From CADCWK01 sp035944555 (GTDB lineage Bacteria; Chloroflexota; Chloroflexia; Thermomicrobiales; UBA6265): a DNA stretch of 64,000 bases. The translations under genes were made by a program, and so were the position numbers. The notes below the pieces were generated by a model. The model saw only the letters and a program-made list of their open reading frames with translations, was not told where the DNA came from and searched no databases. The stretch's first letter is position 1. Each line of letters opens with the position of its first letter. Positions 36,165 to 45,077 of the stretch are shown piece after piece. The DNA is taken from assembly GCA_035944555.1 (NCBI GenBank), contig DASZAY010000029.1, positions 1 to 64,000 on the forward strand. The letters are read 5' to 3'.

Positions 36165-37494
36165 AGACGACGACCGTGTCGGACAGGACCTGCGGCTGGG
36201 CGATCGACGTAACGCCGTCCGCGACCGTGAAGGCGACCGGGACCTCATGGTGGCTCACGAGGTCCCAACCTCGCGTTCGCCATCCGGTCAGGTCGATCCC
36301 GAGCGCGACGGGCATCGCGTCCGGTCGGTAGACGACGATCCGCTCCGGGTCGGTGCTTCGCCCGACGGCCGCACCGAACGCGTCCCCGGTGATCAGGTCA
36401 TCGGCGGCTGACACGTCGAACAGGGCATGGTCCTCGACGATCCGTCGGATCATCCCGACGTCCCAGGCGCCGGGTAGCTGCATGGCAACCTCGACCGGGA
36501 ACGGCTCGCCGGCGCCCTCGACATTCAGGAACCGGTCGCCCGGCCGGTGCCACGACCAGATGCCGTGGGCGCCGTAGCCCAGCCCGGCCGCCGCGCCCCC
36601 GACGACGCTCAGCCACGACGCCCGCCGGACCTCCGCCGCCCGAAACCGCATCCGCTCGAACGACCCGCGGTGCCCCTCGTAGCACGGCTCGGAGTTGATC
36701 ACCGGGCGCCGCTCCGGGAGTGCGCGGTAGGTCACGGCCAGCCGGGTCGCGACATCGTTGCCGCCGGTGAAGTGGCTGGACTGGTACATGTGGAAGTCCA
36801 TGTCCGGGTGCTCGATCAGCCGGCGACCGGTTTCGAGGTTCGGCTCGTGCCCCGGCGACGTGTGATACGTCGTCAGCCGCTCCGGGCGGGCCGCCCGGAT
36901 GCGCTCCAGGGCACGGACGTAGCGATCGACGCCGACCGCCGACTCGAACTTGTCGTCGCCGCTGATGCAGAACACGACCGACAGATCGCCGACGGCGGCG
37001 AGGAGCGCATCGACGTAGCGATCCAGCTGGGCCTCCGTCAGCTCGTTCCCCGGGAACCGCTCCGATGCCCACGTTTCCGGCACCCAGGCACACCACAGCA
37101 CGACGATCACCGGGACGATCCCGTGAGCCAGCGCCGACTCGCTCATCGACCGGGCGTGCCGGAAGTAGCTCTCGTCCAGCCGGTCGCGGTCCCAGTTTCC
37201 GTCGGCGTCGAGCAGGAATGGGGACCGGTCAGCTGGTCCTCCCGACCCCGGCGTCGCGATCGACCGGTCGTTGGCGATCGGGAGCGCACTGATCAGTACG
37301 CCGTTGAAGCCCTGTTGGTGCCGAAGCCGCAGGTACGACAGCCACTCCTGGTCGGCGGCGCGGGTAAAGGCTGCCCAGCAGGTGTCGGCCAGCAGGAACA
37401 CCGGGCGTCCCCCGGATGCCAGCCAGCGGCCGGCGGGCTCCAGAGCGAGATCATGCAGGGGGAATGGCTGCGTCGTCGACCGCGCGTCGATCAT
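36154..37494 (-). CDS. DUF4038/apiosidase-like glycoside hydrolase
   Basis: This protein of ~446 aa fits the DUF4038 (GH140-like) TIM barrel. VFLLADTCWAAFTRAADQEW near the start, VIVVLWCAW, VVFCISGDDKFE and INSEPCYEG around the barrel supply the likely catalytic acids, and a C-terminal beta domain resembles the collagen-binding-like partner of the family. Such enzymes cut terminal sugars from plant-type polysaccharides; the exact sugar is unknown. It lacks a signal peptide and is therefore cytoplasmic. The start at 37494 is preferred over one 15 codons upstream. It converges with the sigma gene with an 11-base overlap. Confidence 0.75.
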   Translation of the reverse strand: MIDARSTTQPFPLHDLALEPAGRWLASGGRPVFLLADTCWAAFTRAADQEWLSYLRLRHQQGFNGVLISALPIANDRSIATPGSGGPADRSPFLLDADGNWDRDRLDESYFRHARSMSESALAHGIVPVIVVLWCAWVPETWASERFPGNELTEAQLDRYVDALLAAVGDLSVVFCISGDDKFESAVGVDRYVRALERIRAARPERLTTYHTSPGHEPNLETGRRLIEHPDMDFHMYQSSHFTGGNDVATRLAVTYRALPERRPVINSEPCYEGHRGSFERMRFRAAEVRRASWLSVVGGAAAGLGYGAHGIWSWHRPGDRFLNVEGAGEPFPVEVAMQLPGAWDVGMIRRIVEDHALFDVSAADDLITGDAFGAAVGRSTDPERIVVYRPDAMPVALGIDLTGWRTRGWDLVSHHEVPVAFTVADGVTSIAQPQVLSDTVVVFSR

Positions 37495-37581
37495 GTCCGG
37501 GTCACTCCCTTGGTCCAGTCGAATGCCGCCCGGCAGCATACCCGGCCCGGTAGCGGGGCGAGACCAGTCCGGCGCGGCGAC

Positions 37582-38061
37582 TCAGGCGGACTCGACCGCG
37601 CCTGTCACGGTGGCCATGAGGTCAGCCAGCCCCTCCGGAAAGACGGTCTCCTCCGTCGCCCGCAGATCGGCCAGCGTCCACCACCGCAGGTCACGGAACG
37701 TCTCCATCTCCAGCGCCTCCGCGCCGATCCATGAGACGTTGGTAACGCGTGTCCGGCCGATGAGATACGTCTCGACGAAATGGATCGTCTCGCCATCGAC
37801 ATGCATCGTCTTCTCGCGGTGCAGGACCGGCTGGCCCAGCGCGATATCGGTCAACCCGACCTCCTCGACGAGTTCCCGCAGAGCAGCCGCCTCGAGGGAT
37901 TCATCACCCTCGATCCCGCCGCCGGGCAGCACCCAGAACCGGCTGATCTGCCTGTCAGCCGGCAGGACCGGATCGACGACCCGCGGGTCCTCGCAATGGA
38001 TCAGGAGGACACGGTCCAGCGGGTCCAGCAACAGCACGCGGACCGTTGGCCGGGTTCGCAT
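37582..38061 (-). CDS. Nudix hydrolase
   Basis: This protein of ~159 aa has the full Nudix box (~47-69): LPGGGIEGDESLEAAALREL followed by VEEVGL, with the Gly, Glu and Arg-Glu-x-x-Glu-Glu residues that bind magnesium and the diphosphate substrate. Nudix enzymes cleave nucleoside diphosphates linked to another moiety; the specific substrate is not readable. The second ATG (38061) was chosen because GGAAGGG lies six bases before it, whereas the first lies directly on the site. It is divergent from the HEPN/MNT pair. Confidence 0.9.
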   Translation of the reverse strand: MRTRPTVRVLLLDPLDRVLLIHCEDPRVVDPVLPADRQISRFWVLPGGGIEGDESLEAAALRELVEEVGLTDIALGQPVLHREKTMHVDGETIHFVETYLIGRTRVTNVSWIGAEALEMETFRDLRWWTLADLRATEETVFPEGLADLMATVTGAVESA

Positions 38062-38164
38062 CGTCATCCCTTCCGTCGGGTAGCCACATGAATCAGCCAG
38101 CGCATGAGCGCCGGTACAATGAAGGGGCTGAATACGGGAACCGGCAGGAATCGGGAGGACCGCC

Positions 38165-38488
38165 ATGACAACGACCACCGCGTTACCTCCCGAACTGGCC
38201 AATCACCTCGATGAAATCCGGGTCCTATGTGACCGGTACGGGATCAGGGCACTCTACGTCTTCGGTTCGGCGGTCCATGGAACCTTTGACCCGACATCGA
38301 GCGATCTGGATTTCTTGCTCGACGCAGGCGAGCGAGGCGTCGATTTCCTCCTCAGGATAGGGAACTTCTCGTACGACCTGGAGCGGCTCGTTGGACGTCG
38401 TATCGATCTGCTTCTGAGCGACGCCCCACGAAATGCGCGTTTCATGGATGAGGTGAGGTCAACACGAGTTCTGCTCCATGCCTCGTAA
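38165..38488 (+). CDS. mntA: MNT-type nucleotidyltransferase antitoxin
   Basis: This 107-aa protein is a minimal nucleotidyltransferase: the signature GSAVHGTFDPTSSDLDFLLD holds the GS motif and the DxD metal-binding pair. In MNT/HEPN modules this protein adenylylates the HEPN partner and blocks its RNase activity. It overlaps the following HEPN gene by 11 bases, the classic arrangement. The GC content and codon use look slightly lower than the neighbours, consistent with a mobile toxin-antitoxin module. Confidence 0.85.
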   Translation: MTTTTALPPELANHLDEIRVLCDRYGIRALYVFGSAVHGTFDPTSSDLDFLLDAGERGVDFLLRIGNFSYDLERLVGRRIDLLLSDAPRNARFMDEVRSTRVLLHAS

Positions 38489-38846
38489 CCGGCGGGTGTC
38501 CGAGCGCGAGCGTCTTCTTCGCGCTATCGCGGCGTGCGATCGCCTGGCGTCCTATCTCATCGATGCCAGGCCGGAGCAGTTCCCTGACGCCTTGCTCCTC
38601 CAGGATGGCGTGACAACCCAGCTCACTCAGATCGCGGAAAATCTCAATCATATCGACGACGATGCAGGAGATCTCCGGACCCTGATTCCTGAAATCGGCT
38701 CGATCATCGGGATGCGCAATTTCATCGTTCATGACTACTACGAGCTCGATCTTGATGTGGTGTGGAGGACGGCAACGACGCTGGTCCCTCCTCTTCGGGC
38801 CAGACTTGCTGTCCTCCTCGAGCATCCGCGCTTTGGCTATGACTGA
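38478..38846 (+). CDS. hepT: HEPN-type RNase toxin (HepT-like, DUF86)
   Basis: This 122-aa helical protein carries the HEPN catalytic motif Rx4-6H: RNFIVHDYYELD, with Arg, His and the Tyr that HepT-type toxins have adenylylated by their MntA partner. The upstream helices (LLRAIAACDRLASYLIDA and TTQLTQIAENLNHIDDDAG) form the four-helix bundle. Such toxins cut tRNA or other RNA. It overlaps the MNT gene and converges with lgt after 29 bases. Motif and partner are intact, so the module is probably functional. Confidence 0.88.
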   Translation: MPRNRRVSERERLLRAIAACDRLASYLIDARPEQFPDALLLQDGVTTQLTQIAENLNHIDDDAGDLRTLIPEIGSIIGMRNFIVHDYYELDLDVVWRTATTLVPPLRARLAVLLEHPRFGYD

Positions 38847-38875
38847 GCGTCCCGCCAATCGGCTCCAGCGTCGCT

Positions 38876-39697
38876 TCAACGACTGACGGCCGGGGCGGGC
38901 CAGACGGTGCGGCGGAGGACGCCACCGAGGACCCCTCCGATGATCAAGACCAGGCTGACCCAGGTGGGTCCGGGCAGCGGGCCGACGTAGACGCTGTCGG
39001 TTCGGATGCTCTCGATGATGGCCCGTTCCACGCCGTACAGGACCATGTAGGCCCAGACCGCGTCGCCCTCCCGCAGCCAGCGATGACCGGGCATCCGCAG
39101 CACGACCCAGGTCATCACGCCGACGTTGACCAGGTTGGCGATCGACTCGTACAGGAATGTCGGGTGGAAGGTCGCCTGGTCGGCATATTCCGCCGGACGG
39201 CGCTCCGGGTCGATGGTGACCGCCCAAGGCAGCGACGTCGGGGTCCCGAACGCCTCCTGATTGGCCCAGTTGCCCCAGCGCCCGATCGCCTGCCCCAGCG
39301 CCACGCCGGTCAGGATCAGGTCGCCCCAGAGCAGGAAGCGGTATCGGCGCTGGCGACAGAACCACGCCACGACCAGCGCCCCGCCCAGCACGGCCCCGTG
39401 GATGGCGATACCGCCCTCCCGGATATTCAGGGCGTCGAGCGGATCATCGCGAAAGCTGTCCCACGAGACGAGGACGTAGCCCAGCCGGGCGCAGACGATC
39501 GCGATGGCGACCACCCACGGCGCGATATCGAGGATGAAGTCCCGGTCCATTCCCCGGCGGCGAACCAGCCACTGGATCAGCACGATCGCGCCGACGATCC
39601 CGCTGAGCAGGATCAGCGCATACCAGCGGATCTCCAGGCCGAAGACGGAGAAGGCGACCGGATCGTGGAGCGTCGGCATCCGGGTATCCCGTAGCAT
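38876..39697 (-). CDS. lgt: Prolipoprotein diacylglyceryl transferase
   Basis: This 273-aa polytopic membrane enzyme transfers diacylglycerol to the lipobox Cys of prolipoproteins. Landmarks are FSVFGLEIRWYALILLSGI in the first helix, the signature GRWGNWANQEAFGTPTSLPW, the HPTFLYESIANL segment and several further helices. The catalytic His and Arg of the signature regions are present. Two possible starts differ by six residues (39697 or 39679); the second gives a more typical N-terminus. It is separated from the SDR gene by 52 bases on the same strand. Confidence 0.95.
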   Translation of the reverse strand: MLRDTRMPTLHDPVAFSVFGLEIRWYALILLSGIVGAIVLIQWLVRRRGMDRDFILDIAPWVVAIAIVCARLGYVLVSWDSFRDDPLDALNIREGGIAIHGAVLGGALVVAWFCRQRRYRFLLWGDLILTGVALGQAIGRWGNWANQEAFGTPTSLPWAVTIDPERRPAEYADQATFHPTFLYESIANLVNVGVMTWVVLRMPGHRWLREGDAVWAYMVLYGVERAIIESIRTDSVYVGPLPGPTWVSLVLIIGGVLGGVLRRTVWPAPAVSR

Positions 39698-39749
39698 TAC
39701 GGCCAGAGGTGGCCCGGAAGCCTAGCGCACGAGCCCACCGCTTCCCCTG

Positions 39750-40520
39750 TTAATCCCTGGCTTCCGGGTCCTGACCGAGCATGGCTCGCCCGCCGTCGAT
39801 CGGCACGGTCGCGCCGCTGACGAACGACGCACCGTCCGAGATCAGGAACGCGACGACCTCGGCGACCTCCTCAGGCTGGCCGATCCGTCCCAGTGGGTGG
39901 ATCCGCGCGATCTCGTCGCCGATCCGGTCAGCCTCGGTTGGGCGGTCGGCGAGCAACTCCTCGTAGCGGTCAGTCGTGATCGAGCCGAGCGCGACAGCGT
40001 TGGCCCGGATGCCGTGCGGACCGTAGTCGACCGCGATCGCCCGGGTCAGCCCCTCGATGGCCGCCTTGGCGGTCGCGTAGGGCAGGGCACCGCGGACGGG
40101 TCGTCCGGCCTGGTGTGAACTCACGTTGACGATCGCGCCGCCGTCGCCCGCGGCGAGGAAGCGCCGGACGGCGACCGCGCAGCCGGTGACCGCCATCCCG
40201 AGATTGGCCGACACCAGAGCGACGACATCGGTTGGCGACGCTTCGTGCAACCAGGCATCGCGGAACACTGCCGCGTTGTTCACCCAACCACGCAGCGGAG
40301 CGGCTGCCTCGGCCAGGTCGGCTGCCTCCTCCGCCACCCGCTCATCCCCGGCGTCGCCGGTGACGGCGATGACCCGCCCACCCGCGTGGTCGGCCGTCCA
40401 GGCGAGCGCGTCGGCGTCACGCTCGATCACGACCACCGTGCCGTCGCTCGTCGCCAACCGCTCGGCGATCACCCGACCGATGCCACGCCCACCGCCTGTC
40501 ACAACCCAGGATCGCCCCAT
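39750..40520 (-). CDS. Short-chain dehydrogenase/reductase
   Basis: This protein of ~256 aa has the SDR NAD(P)-binding motif TGGGRGIG (~8-15) and the catalytic set: Asn in VNNAAVF, Ser in NVSSHQAG and YATAK. The glycine pattern and an acidic residue (ERDAD) after strand 2 suggest NAD rather than NADP preference. The C-terminal PLGRIGQPEEVAEVVAFL and GATVPIDGG fit the classical FabG-like group. The substrate is unknown. The ATG at 40520 follows GAGGGACAGGT. Confidence 0.9.
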   Translation of the reverse strand: MGRSWVVTGGGRGIGRVIAERLATSDGTVVVIERDADALAWTADHAGGRVIAVTGDAGDERVAEEAADLAEAAAPLRGWVNNAAVFRDAWLHEASPTDVVALVSANLGMAVTGCAVAVRRFLAAGDGGAIVNVSSHQAGRPVRGALPYATAKAAIEGLTRAIAVDYGPHGIRANAVALGSITTDRYEELLADRPTEADRIGDEIARIHPLGRIGQPEEVAEVVAFLISDGASFVSGATVPIDGGRAMLGQDPEARD

Positions 40521-40549
40521 ACCTGTCCCTCGTTCGTCGTCACCGGTGG

Positions 40550-41566
40550 TCACAGGCGCAGCCAGCCGACCCCGCCCCGCCATTCCTGCCCGGCCTTGAG
40601 GTGGGTAATGATCGCCCGCTCCAGCGTCGTTCGCTGCGGATAGGTGTCCAGCGGCAGGTCGGTCGGCATCCCGAAGACGAAGCGGAGCGTCAGCGCGTTG
40701 TCGGCGGACCCCTTGTCCGGGATGATCGTGAAGCGGCGCTGGAACCGGATGATGTTGGAGTTCGCCGGCAGGTACTCGGCCAGTTGCGGGTCCAGCAACC
40801 ACGAGTAGCAGACGGCGAGGTCGTACCGCTCCTCGGGGAAATGCCGCGGGAAGAACTCTCGGGCCCGATCGAGCGATGCATCACACGATGCCGGGTCGAA
40901 GGGACCGTAGTAGCCGGGGATGTGGACGCTCAGTGCCGGCGTGCCCGGCCCGTCGCCCACACCGCTGTCGAGGATCGCCTGTCCGGCCGAATTGCCCAGG
41001 GTGATCCGCTCGTACTGGAGCCGGCTAAGCGCGTAGATGGCACCGGAGAAGTGGAGCGTGATCCAGACCGGGTCATCGAACCCGCTCTCGCCGTCACGCT
41101 TGCGATGGACCGCCATCTGCCGGCCGAGATCGGCCAGCGTTGCCCACGATACGTCGTCCGGAATGCCCCGCTCACGGTGGAATGCGCGGACGTGCGGCAG
41201 CGCGGCGACGAACACATAGACGAACAGCCACCGCCGCAGCGGCCCGAAGGCCTCCGGCAGCGCCGGGATCCGGACCCACGGCTCGACCCGCCCCATCCGC
41301 GCCAGCACCACCGCAACGGTCCGCTCGATGATCCACCACGCGACTGGATCATGTTCCGGCGCCGGGCGGAGCCGGACCAGCGTGTCGATGTCCTCGTGCG
41401 CTACCGACAGCCGGACCAGCGCGTCGACGAGATCCGCTCCCTCCGGCAGCACGATGGCCTGAGCCGGTGGTCCGACCGCCTCCAGTCCGGCCACCCATTC
41501 CCGAACGTCATCCCCGCCGCCCAGGCGGGCGATGATCTCGTCGGCAACTACCTTGTCTCCGGACAT
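40550..41566 (-). CDS. GNAT-like acyltransferase-domain protein
   Basis: This 338-aa protein resembles the two-domain family with an N-acyltransferase N-terminal domain and a GNAT-like C-terminal domain. LRRWLFVYVFVAALPHVRAF, WATLADLGRQMAVHRKRDGE and SVHIPGYYGPFDPASCDASL are its recognisable stretches. The family is widespread in Gram-positive and Chloroflexota genomes and is of unclear substrate. It starts 29 bases upstream of the SDR gene in its reading direction and is probably co-transcribed with SDR and lgt. Confidence 0.65.
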   Translation of the reverse strand: MSGDKVVADEIIARLGGGDDVREWVAGLEAVGPPAQAIVLPEGADLVDALVRLSVAHEDIDTLVRLRPAPEHDPVAWWIIERTVAVVLARMGRVEPWVRIPALPEAFGPLRRWLFVYVFVAALPHVRAFHRERGIPDDVSWATLADLGRQMAVHRKRDGESGFDDPVWITLHFSGAIYALSRLQYERITLGNSAGQAILDSGVGDGPGTPALSVHIPGYYGPFDPASCDASLDRAREFFPRHFPEERYDLAVCYSWLLDPQLAEYLPANSNIIRFQRRFTIIPDKGSADNALTLRFVFGMPTDLPLDTYPQRTTLERAIITHLKAGQEWRGGVGWLRL

Positions 41567-41857
41567 GCGCAGTTCGTCTCCAATCGAGCATCGCCCGTCA
41601 TCCTGCCGTCATCCGCTGCCATCCATCCCGTGCAGGCTGGACAAGTTCGAGACCGTTGGCAACTCTACCGAAAGACGTCCTGCTTCAGGCAGCAAGCAGG
41701 GAAAGAACCCGGCCACTTCCGTTTCAAACAGATCTGGCGCCGTCGACAACACGCGGACGCCCTGGTTGGCATCATGGCAAGCCGCACCGGATCAATTCGC
41801 GGTCCGTTGTCACCGGGCCGGGCTGCGGGCTCAGGCAACTCCCGAAGGATCACCATC

Positions 41858-42723
41858 ATGACGCAGCCCCACGACACAGTGATCGAGTATCTCCAGCACT
41901 GGGCGGCCGAACGTGATGACGTTCACGCCGTCATCCTGACCAGCACCCGGGCTGTCCCGGGTGCGCGGGTCGATGCGCTGTCCGACTACGACATCATCCT
42001 CGTCGTCAACGATGTCCGGAACTGGGCGGAAGACCGGAGCTGGGTCAAAGCGTTTGGTGAAGAACTGGTGTCGTGGTGGGACCCGGTTGGTCCCAGCGAT
42101 GACCTCGGGGTCGCGACCGGCGGGTCGATCGTCTACTTCGCTGATGGGCTCAAGATCGACTTCTCGCTCTGGCCATCCGCCGCGATCACCGGGATGGTCG
42201 AGCGTCGTGCGCTCATCCCCGAGCTGGACGCTGGCTACCGGGTGCTGCATGACCGCGACGGGATCACCGCCCCGTTGCCGTCCCCGTCATTCGCCGCTTA
42301 CCGGCTGGAGCCGCCCGACAGCGCGACCTGGACGGACACGGTGACGGGTTTCCTCGTCGGCGCTCCGTATGTCGCGAAGTCCCTGGTCCGTGGTGACCTG
42401 CTCCCCGCCCGATGGTGTCTCGACGTGGACATGATCCACACCTATCTCGTCCCGATGCTGCGTGGCACGTCGGAACGGAACAGGGGTGGTCCCGTCTCTC
42501 CGGCAACCTCGGCAAGGGCATCCAGCGCGAGGTGCCAGCGGACACATGGGCTGCGGTGGAGTCACTCTGGGACGGGTCACATGAGGAAGCGCTGTGCCGG
42601 GCGATGACGCTGTTCCGACAGGTCGGCGTCGAGGTCGGCGACCGACTGGGAATGCCCTACCCCGTGGATCAGCATGACCGCGTCGCGGCGCTGACCCGAT
42701 CAATCCTGGGAAGCAGCCAGTAG
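41858..42723 (+). pseudogene. Aminoglycoside 6-adenylyltransferase-like (ANT(6)) protein, frameshifted
   Basis: The N-terminal two thirds (from ATG 41858, MTQPHDTVIEYLQHW) carry the nucleotidyltransferase motif ALSDYDIILVVNDVRN and IDFSLWPS, typical of streptomycin 6-adenylyltransferase-like enzymes. Near 42461-42463 one base is missing: the first frame decays into Arg/Ser-rich nonsense to 42607, while the other frame continues as WHVGTEQGWSRLSGNLGKGI to a stop at 42723 with the family C-terminus PADTWAAVESLWDGSHEEAL. Together they form one complete enzyme. The original product may have modified an aminoglycoside or another metabolite. Confidence 0.8.
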
Positions 42724-42748
42724 CTGACCAGGGCGACCGCCCTTGCCC

Positions 42749-44035
42749 CTACTCCTCCGGCGTGAGGCCCAGCTCGGCCAGCACCTCGGCGGTGTGCTCG
42801 CCCAGCGTCGGCGGGGCGCGACGAATGGGCAGCGGCTGGCCGTCGATCCGGTAGGGAAAGCCCGCCAGCCGGATCGGACCAACCGTCGGATGGGGCAAGT
42901 CGCGAAGCAGCGCCTGCTGCGCGACCTGCGGCTCGTGGCAGACCTCGTCCATCGCCAGGATCGGCCCGGACGGCACGGCCGCCGCGTCGCAGAGCGAGAT
43001 GATCTCGGCGGTCGTCCGCCGCATCAGCTCCGGGACCAGCTCGGCATAGAGCTCCGGGAGCGCCCCCACCCGGAGCGCGTTGGTCGTGAACCGTGCGTCG
43101 GCACCGAGGTCGTCCCGACCCAGCGCCCGGCAGAATCGCTGCCAGATCGCGTCGTTGCCTACCGCCAGGTTGACGTAGCCATCGCTCGTCCGGAACGTGT
43201 CGTAGGGCGCGATGCTCGGGTGGCTGTTGCCCATCCGTGCCGGGACCCGCGTCTCGGCAAGGTAGATTCCGAGCTGGTACGTCAGCAGCGAGACCTGGCC
43301 GGCCAGCAGCGAGGCGTCGATGTAGGCCCCCACGCCCGTCCGCTCCCGTCCGGTTAGCGCCGCCGCGACGGCGAAGGCGGTGAACATCCCGGCGGCCATG
43401 TCGGCGATCGGCAACCCGTGCTTGGTCGGCGGACCGTCCGGCTGCCCGGTGATCCCCATCGTGCCGCCGATCCCCTGCAGGATCAGGTCGTAGGCCGTGC
43501 GATTGCGCGATGGCCCGTCCTGCCCGAACCCGGAGATCGAGGCGTAGACGATGCCGGGCCGCCGGGCCCGGACGGCCTCGTACCCGAAGCCGAGTCGGTC
43601 GATCACGCCGGGCGCGAAGTTCTCGACGACGACGTCGGCGCGGTCGATCAGCCGCCAGATCGCCTCCCGGCCCAGGTCGCTCTTGAGGTCCAGCGCGACC
43701 GAGCGCTTGTTCCGGTTGATCGCTAGGTAATAGGAGGACTCGCGGTCGCTGCCCTCGGGGCTGTCGCCGGTCGGCGGGTAGAACGGTGGCCCCCAGTGGC
43801 GGGTATCGTCGCCGCGGCCCGGCTGCTCGATCTTGATCACGTCGGCGCCCATGTCCGCCAGCATCATCGTGCAGTAGGGACCGGTCATCACCCGGGTCAG
43901 GTCCAGCACACGGATGCCTGCCAGGGGCAGCCGGGACGGGTCGAGGGCGGCCAGGCCCGACAGGTCCGGGACGGCGGTGCCGGCGATCCCGGCGGGTTCG
44001 GTGGTAGTGGTCGGCGTGTCCGCGACAGGGGGCAT
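42749..44035 (-). CDS. CaiB/BaiF-family CoA transferase
   Basis: This 428-aa protein follows the class III CoA-transferase pattern: RVLDLTRVMTGPYCTMMLAD, ADVIKIEQPGRGDDTRHW, RNKRSVALDLKSDLGREAI, YDLILQGIGGTMGITGQPDG with the catalytic Asp, and GNSHPSIAPYDTFRTSDGY. These enzymes move CoA between acids such as formyl-CoA and oxalate, or carnitine derivatives; the substrate here is unknown. It has an N-terminal Pro/Thr-rich extension of ~30 residues that is probably not part of the fold. It converges with the broken adenylyltransferase and is divergent from the MerR gene. Confidence 0.92.
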   Translation of the reverse strand: MPPVADTPTTTTEPAGIAGTAVPDLSGLAALDPSRLPLAGIRVLDLTRVMTGPYCTMMLADMGADVIKIEQPGRGDDTRHWGPPFYPPTGDSPEGSDRESSYYLAINRNKRSVALDLKSDLGREAIWRLIDRADVVVENFAPGVIDRLGFGYEAVRARRPGIVYASISGFGQDGPSRNRTAYDLILQGIGGTMGITGQPDGPPTKHGLPIADMAAGMFTAFAVAAALTGRERTGVGAYIDASLLAGQVSLLTYQLGIYLAETRVPARMGNSHPSIAPYDTFRTSDGYVNLAVGNDAIWQRFCRALGRDDLGADARFTTNALRVGALPELYAELVPELMRRTTAEIISLCDAAAVPSGPILAMDEVCHEPQVAQQALLRDLPHPTVGPIRLAGFPYRIDGQPLPIRRAPPTLGEHTAEVLAELGLTPEE

Positions 44036-44171
44036 CGGCGTCTCCGGGGCGCAGGCGGCGCCGGTCGGTGCGGTGGCGACGATGCCACCGTGTCTGGGTG
44101 ATCACCAGGGGTGACCAGGTCGGATTGGGCGCGAGTCTACCACCGGCCGCGAACAGCTCCGGATACATGTA

Positions 44172-44200
44172 TTGACAGTATGACGTACGACTGTCACAAT
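44172..44200 (+). promoter_or_regulatory. Promoter and MerR-type operator, probably leaderless
   Basis: TTGACA (44172-44177), a 17-base spacer and CACAAT (44195-44200) form a promoter. The dyad TTGACAGT (44172-44179) and ACTGTCA (44190-44196) overlaps it. The expected transcription start falls at about 44207, the ATG itself, so the MerR mRNA may have no leader. Confidence 0.6.
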
Positions 44201-44206
44201 CCGGCC

Positions 44207-44989
44207 ATGAGCACGGAGCGACTGCGGATCGGTGACTTCGCCGACGCGGCGGGGGTTTCCCCGCGGACCGTCCGGTACTACGTCGTCGAGGGACTGCTGC
44301 CGCCCCCGGAAGGAGCCGGGATGGGCGCCAGCTACGGCCCCGAGCACCTGGACCGTCTCCGCCTGATCCTCCGGCTCAAGGATGCCTACCTCCCGCTGCG
44401 CGAGATCCGTCGCCAGTTGACCGGACTATCGGATGAGGAGGTCCGGCAGCGGCTCCGGGAGATGGACCGGACCGAGGCACTCGCCCGCGGTCGCGCCGGA
44501 GCGACGACGACCGGCGAGCAGTCCCGGGCACGCACGCGCGGGAGCGGCTCGGCCAGGGATTACCTGCGCGGGATCGGCGAGGACCGGTCCGCCACGTCCC
44601 CTGACGATCTTCCTGCCACACCGCCGGGCGTGCCGGTACCGGAAGCGCTGCCCGACGCGCCGATCCACCGGGGGCGGATGGGCACCGCCCCTGCCCGGGA
44701 GGAGATCACCGCGCCGGAGCCGGCACCTGACCCGGACGCGCCGTCCTACCCCGGCTACGTCGTCCCGGGAGTGCCTCTCCGCCTCGGCCGGGCGATCCCG
44801 GCCGCCGCCCCGCCGGAGCCGCCGACGGACGCGAGCGCAGTTGATCCGGACCGCGAACCGACCGCCGAACACTGGGTCCGTCTGAAACTCGGCGACGACG
44901 CGGAACTGCTGATCAGGAGCGGTGCCTACCACCGACTCCGTGACAAGGTCGACTGGCTGGTGGGCTGGGCCCGCGCCATCTTCCGCTGA
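44207..44989 (+). CDS. MerR-family regulator with long Pro/Asp-rich linker
   Basis: This protein of ~260 aa has an N-terminal MerR winged helix-turn-helix: RIGDFADAAGVSPRTVRYYV and LPLREIRRQLTGL with the coiled-coil start. A long Pro/Ala/Asp/Arg-rich linker (~90-215) follows, then a small C-terminal domain AEHWVRLKLGDDAELLIRSG with a helix. MerR proteins activate or repress promoters with overlong spacers; here the dyad over its own promoter suggests autoregulation. The VWA gene follows after 88 bases and is probably the controlled partner. Confidence 0.85.
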   Translation: MSTERLRIGDFADAAGVSPRTVRYYVVEGLLPPPEGAGMGASYGPEHLDRLRLILRLKDAYLPLREIRRQLTGLSDEEVRQRLREMDRTEALARGRAGATTTGEQSRARTRGSGSARDYLRGIGEDRSATSPDDLPATPPGVPVPEALPDAPIHRGRMGTAPAREEITAPEPAPDPDAPSYPGYVVPGVPLRLGRAIPAAAPPEPPTDASAVDPDREPTAEHWVRLKLGDDAELLIRSGAYHRLRDKVDWLVGWARAIFR

Positions 44990-45077
44990 CGGCGGACGAG
45001 CCGACCACGACATCACGACCATCATCACCGGCCACCCGCCCGTCACGGTCCGGACCACGCACAGAGGACGATCGCCC

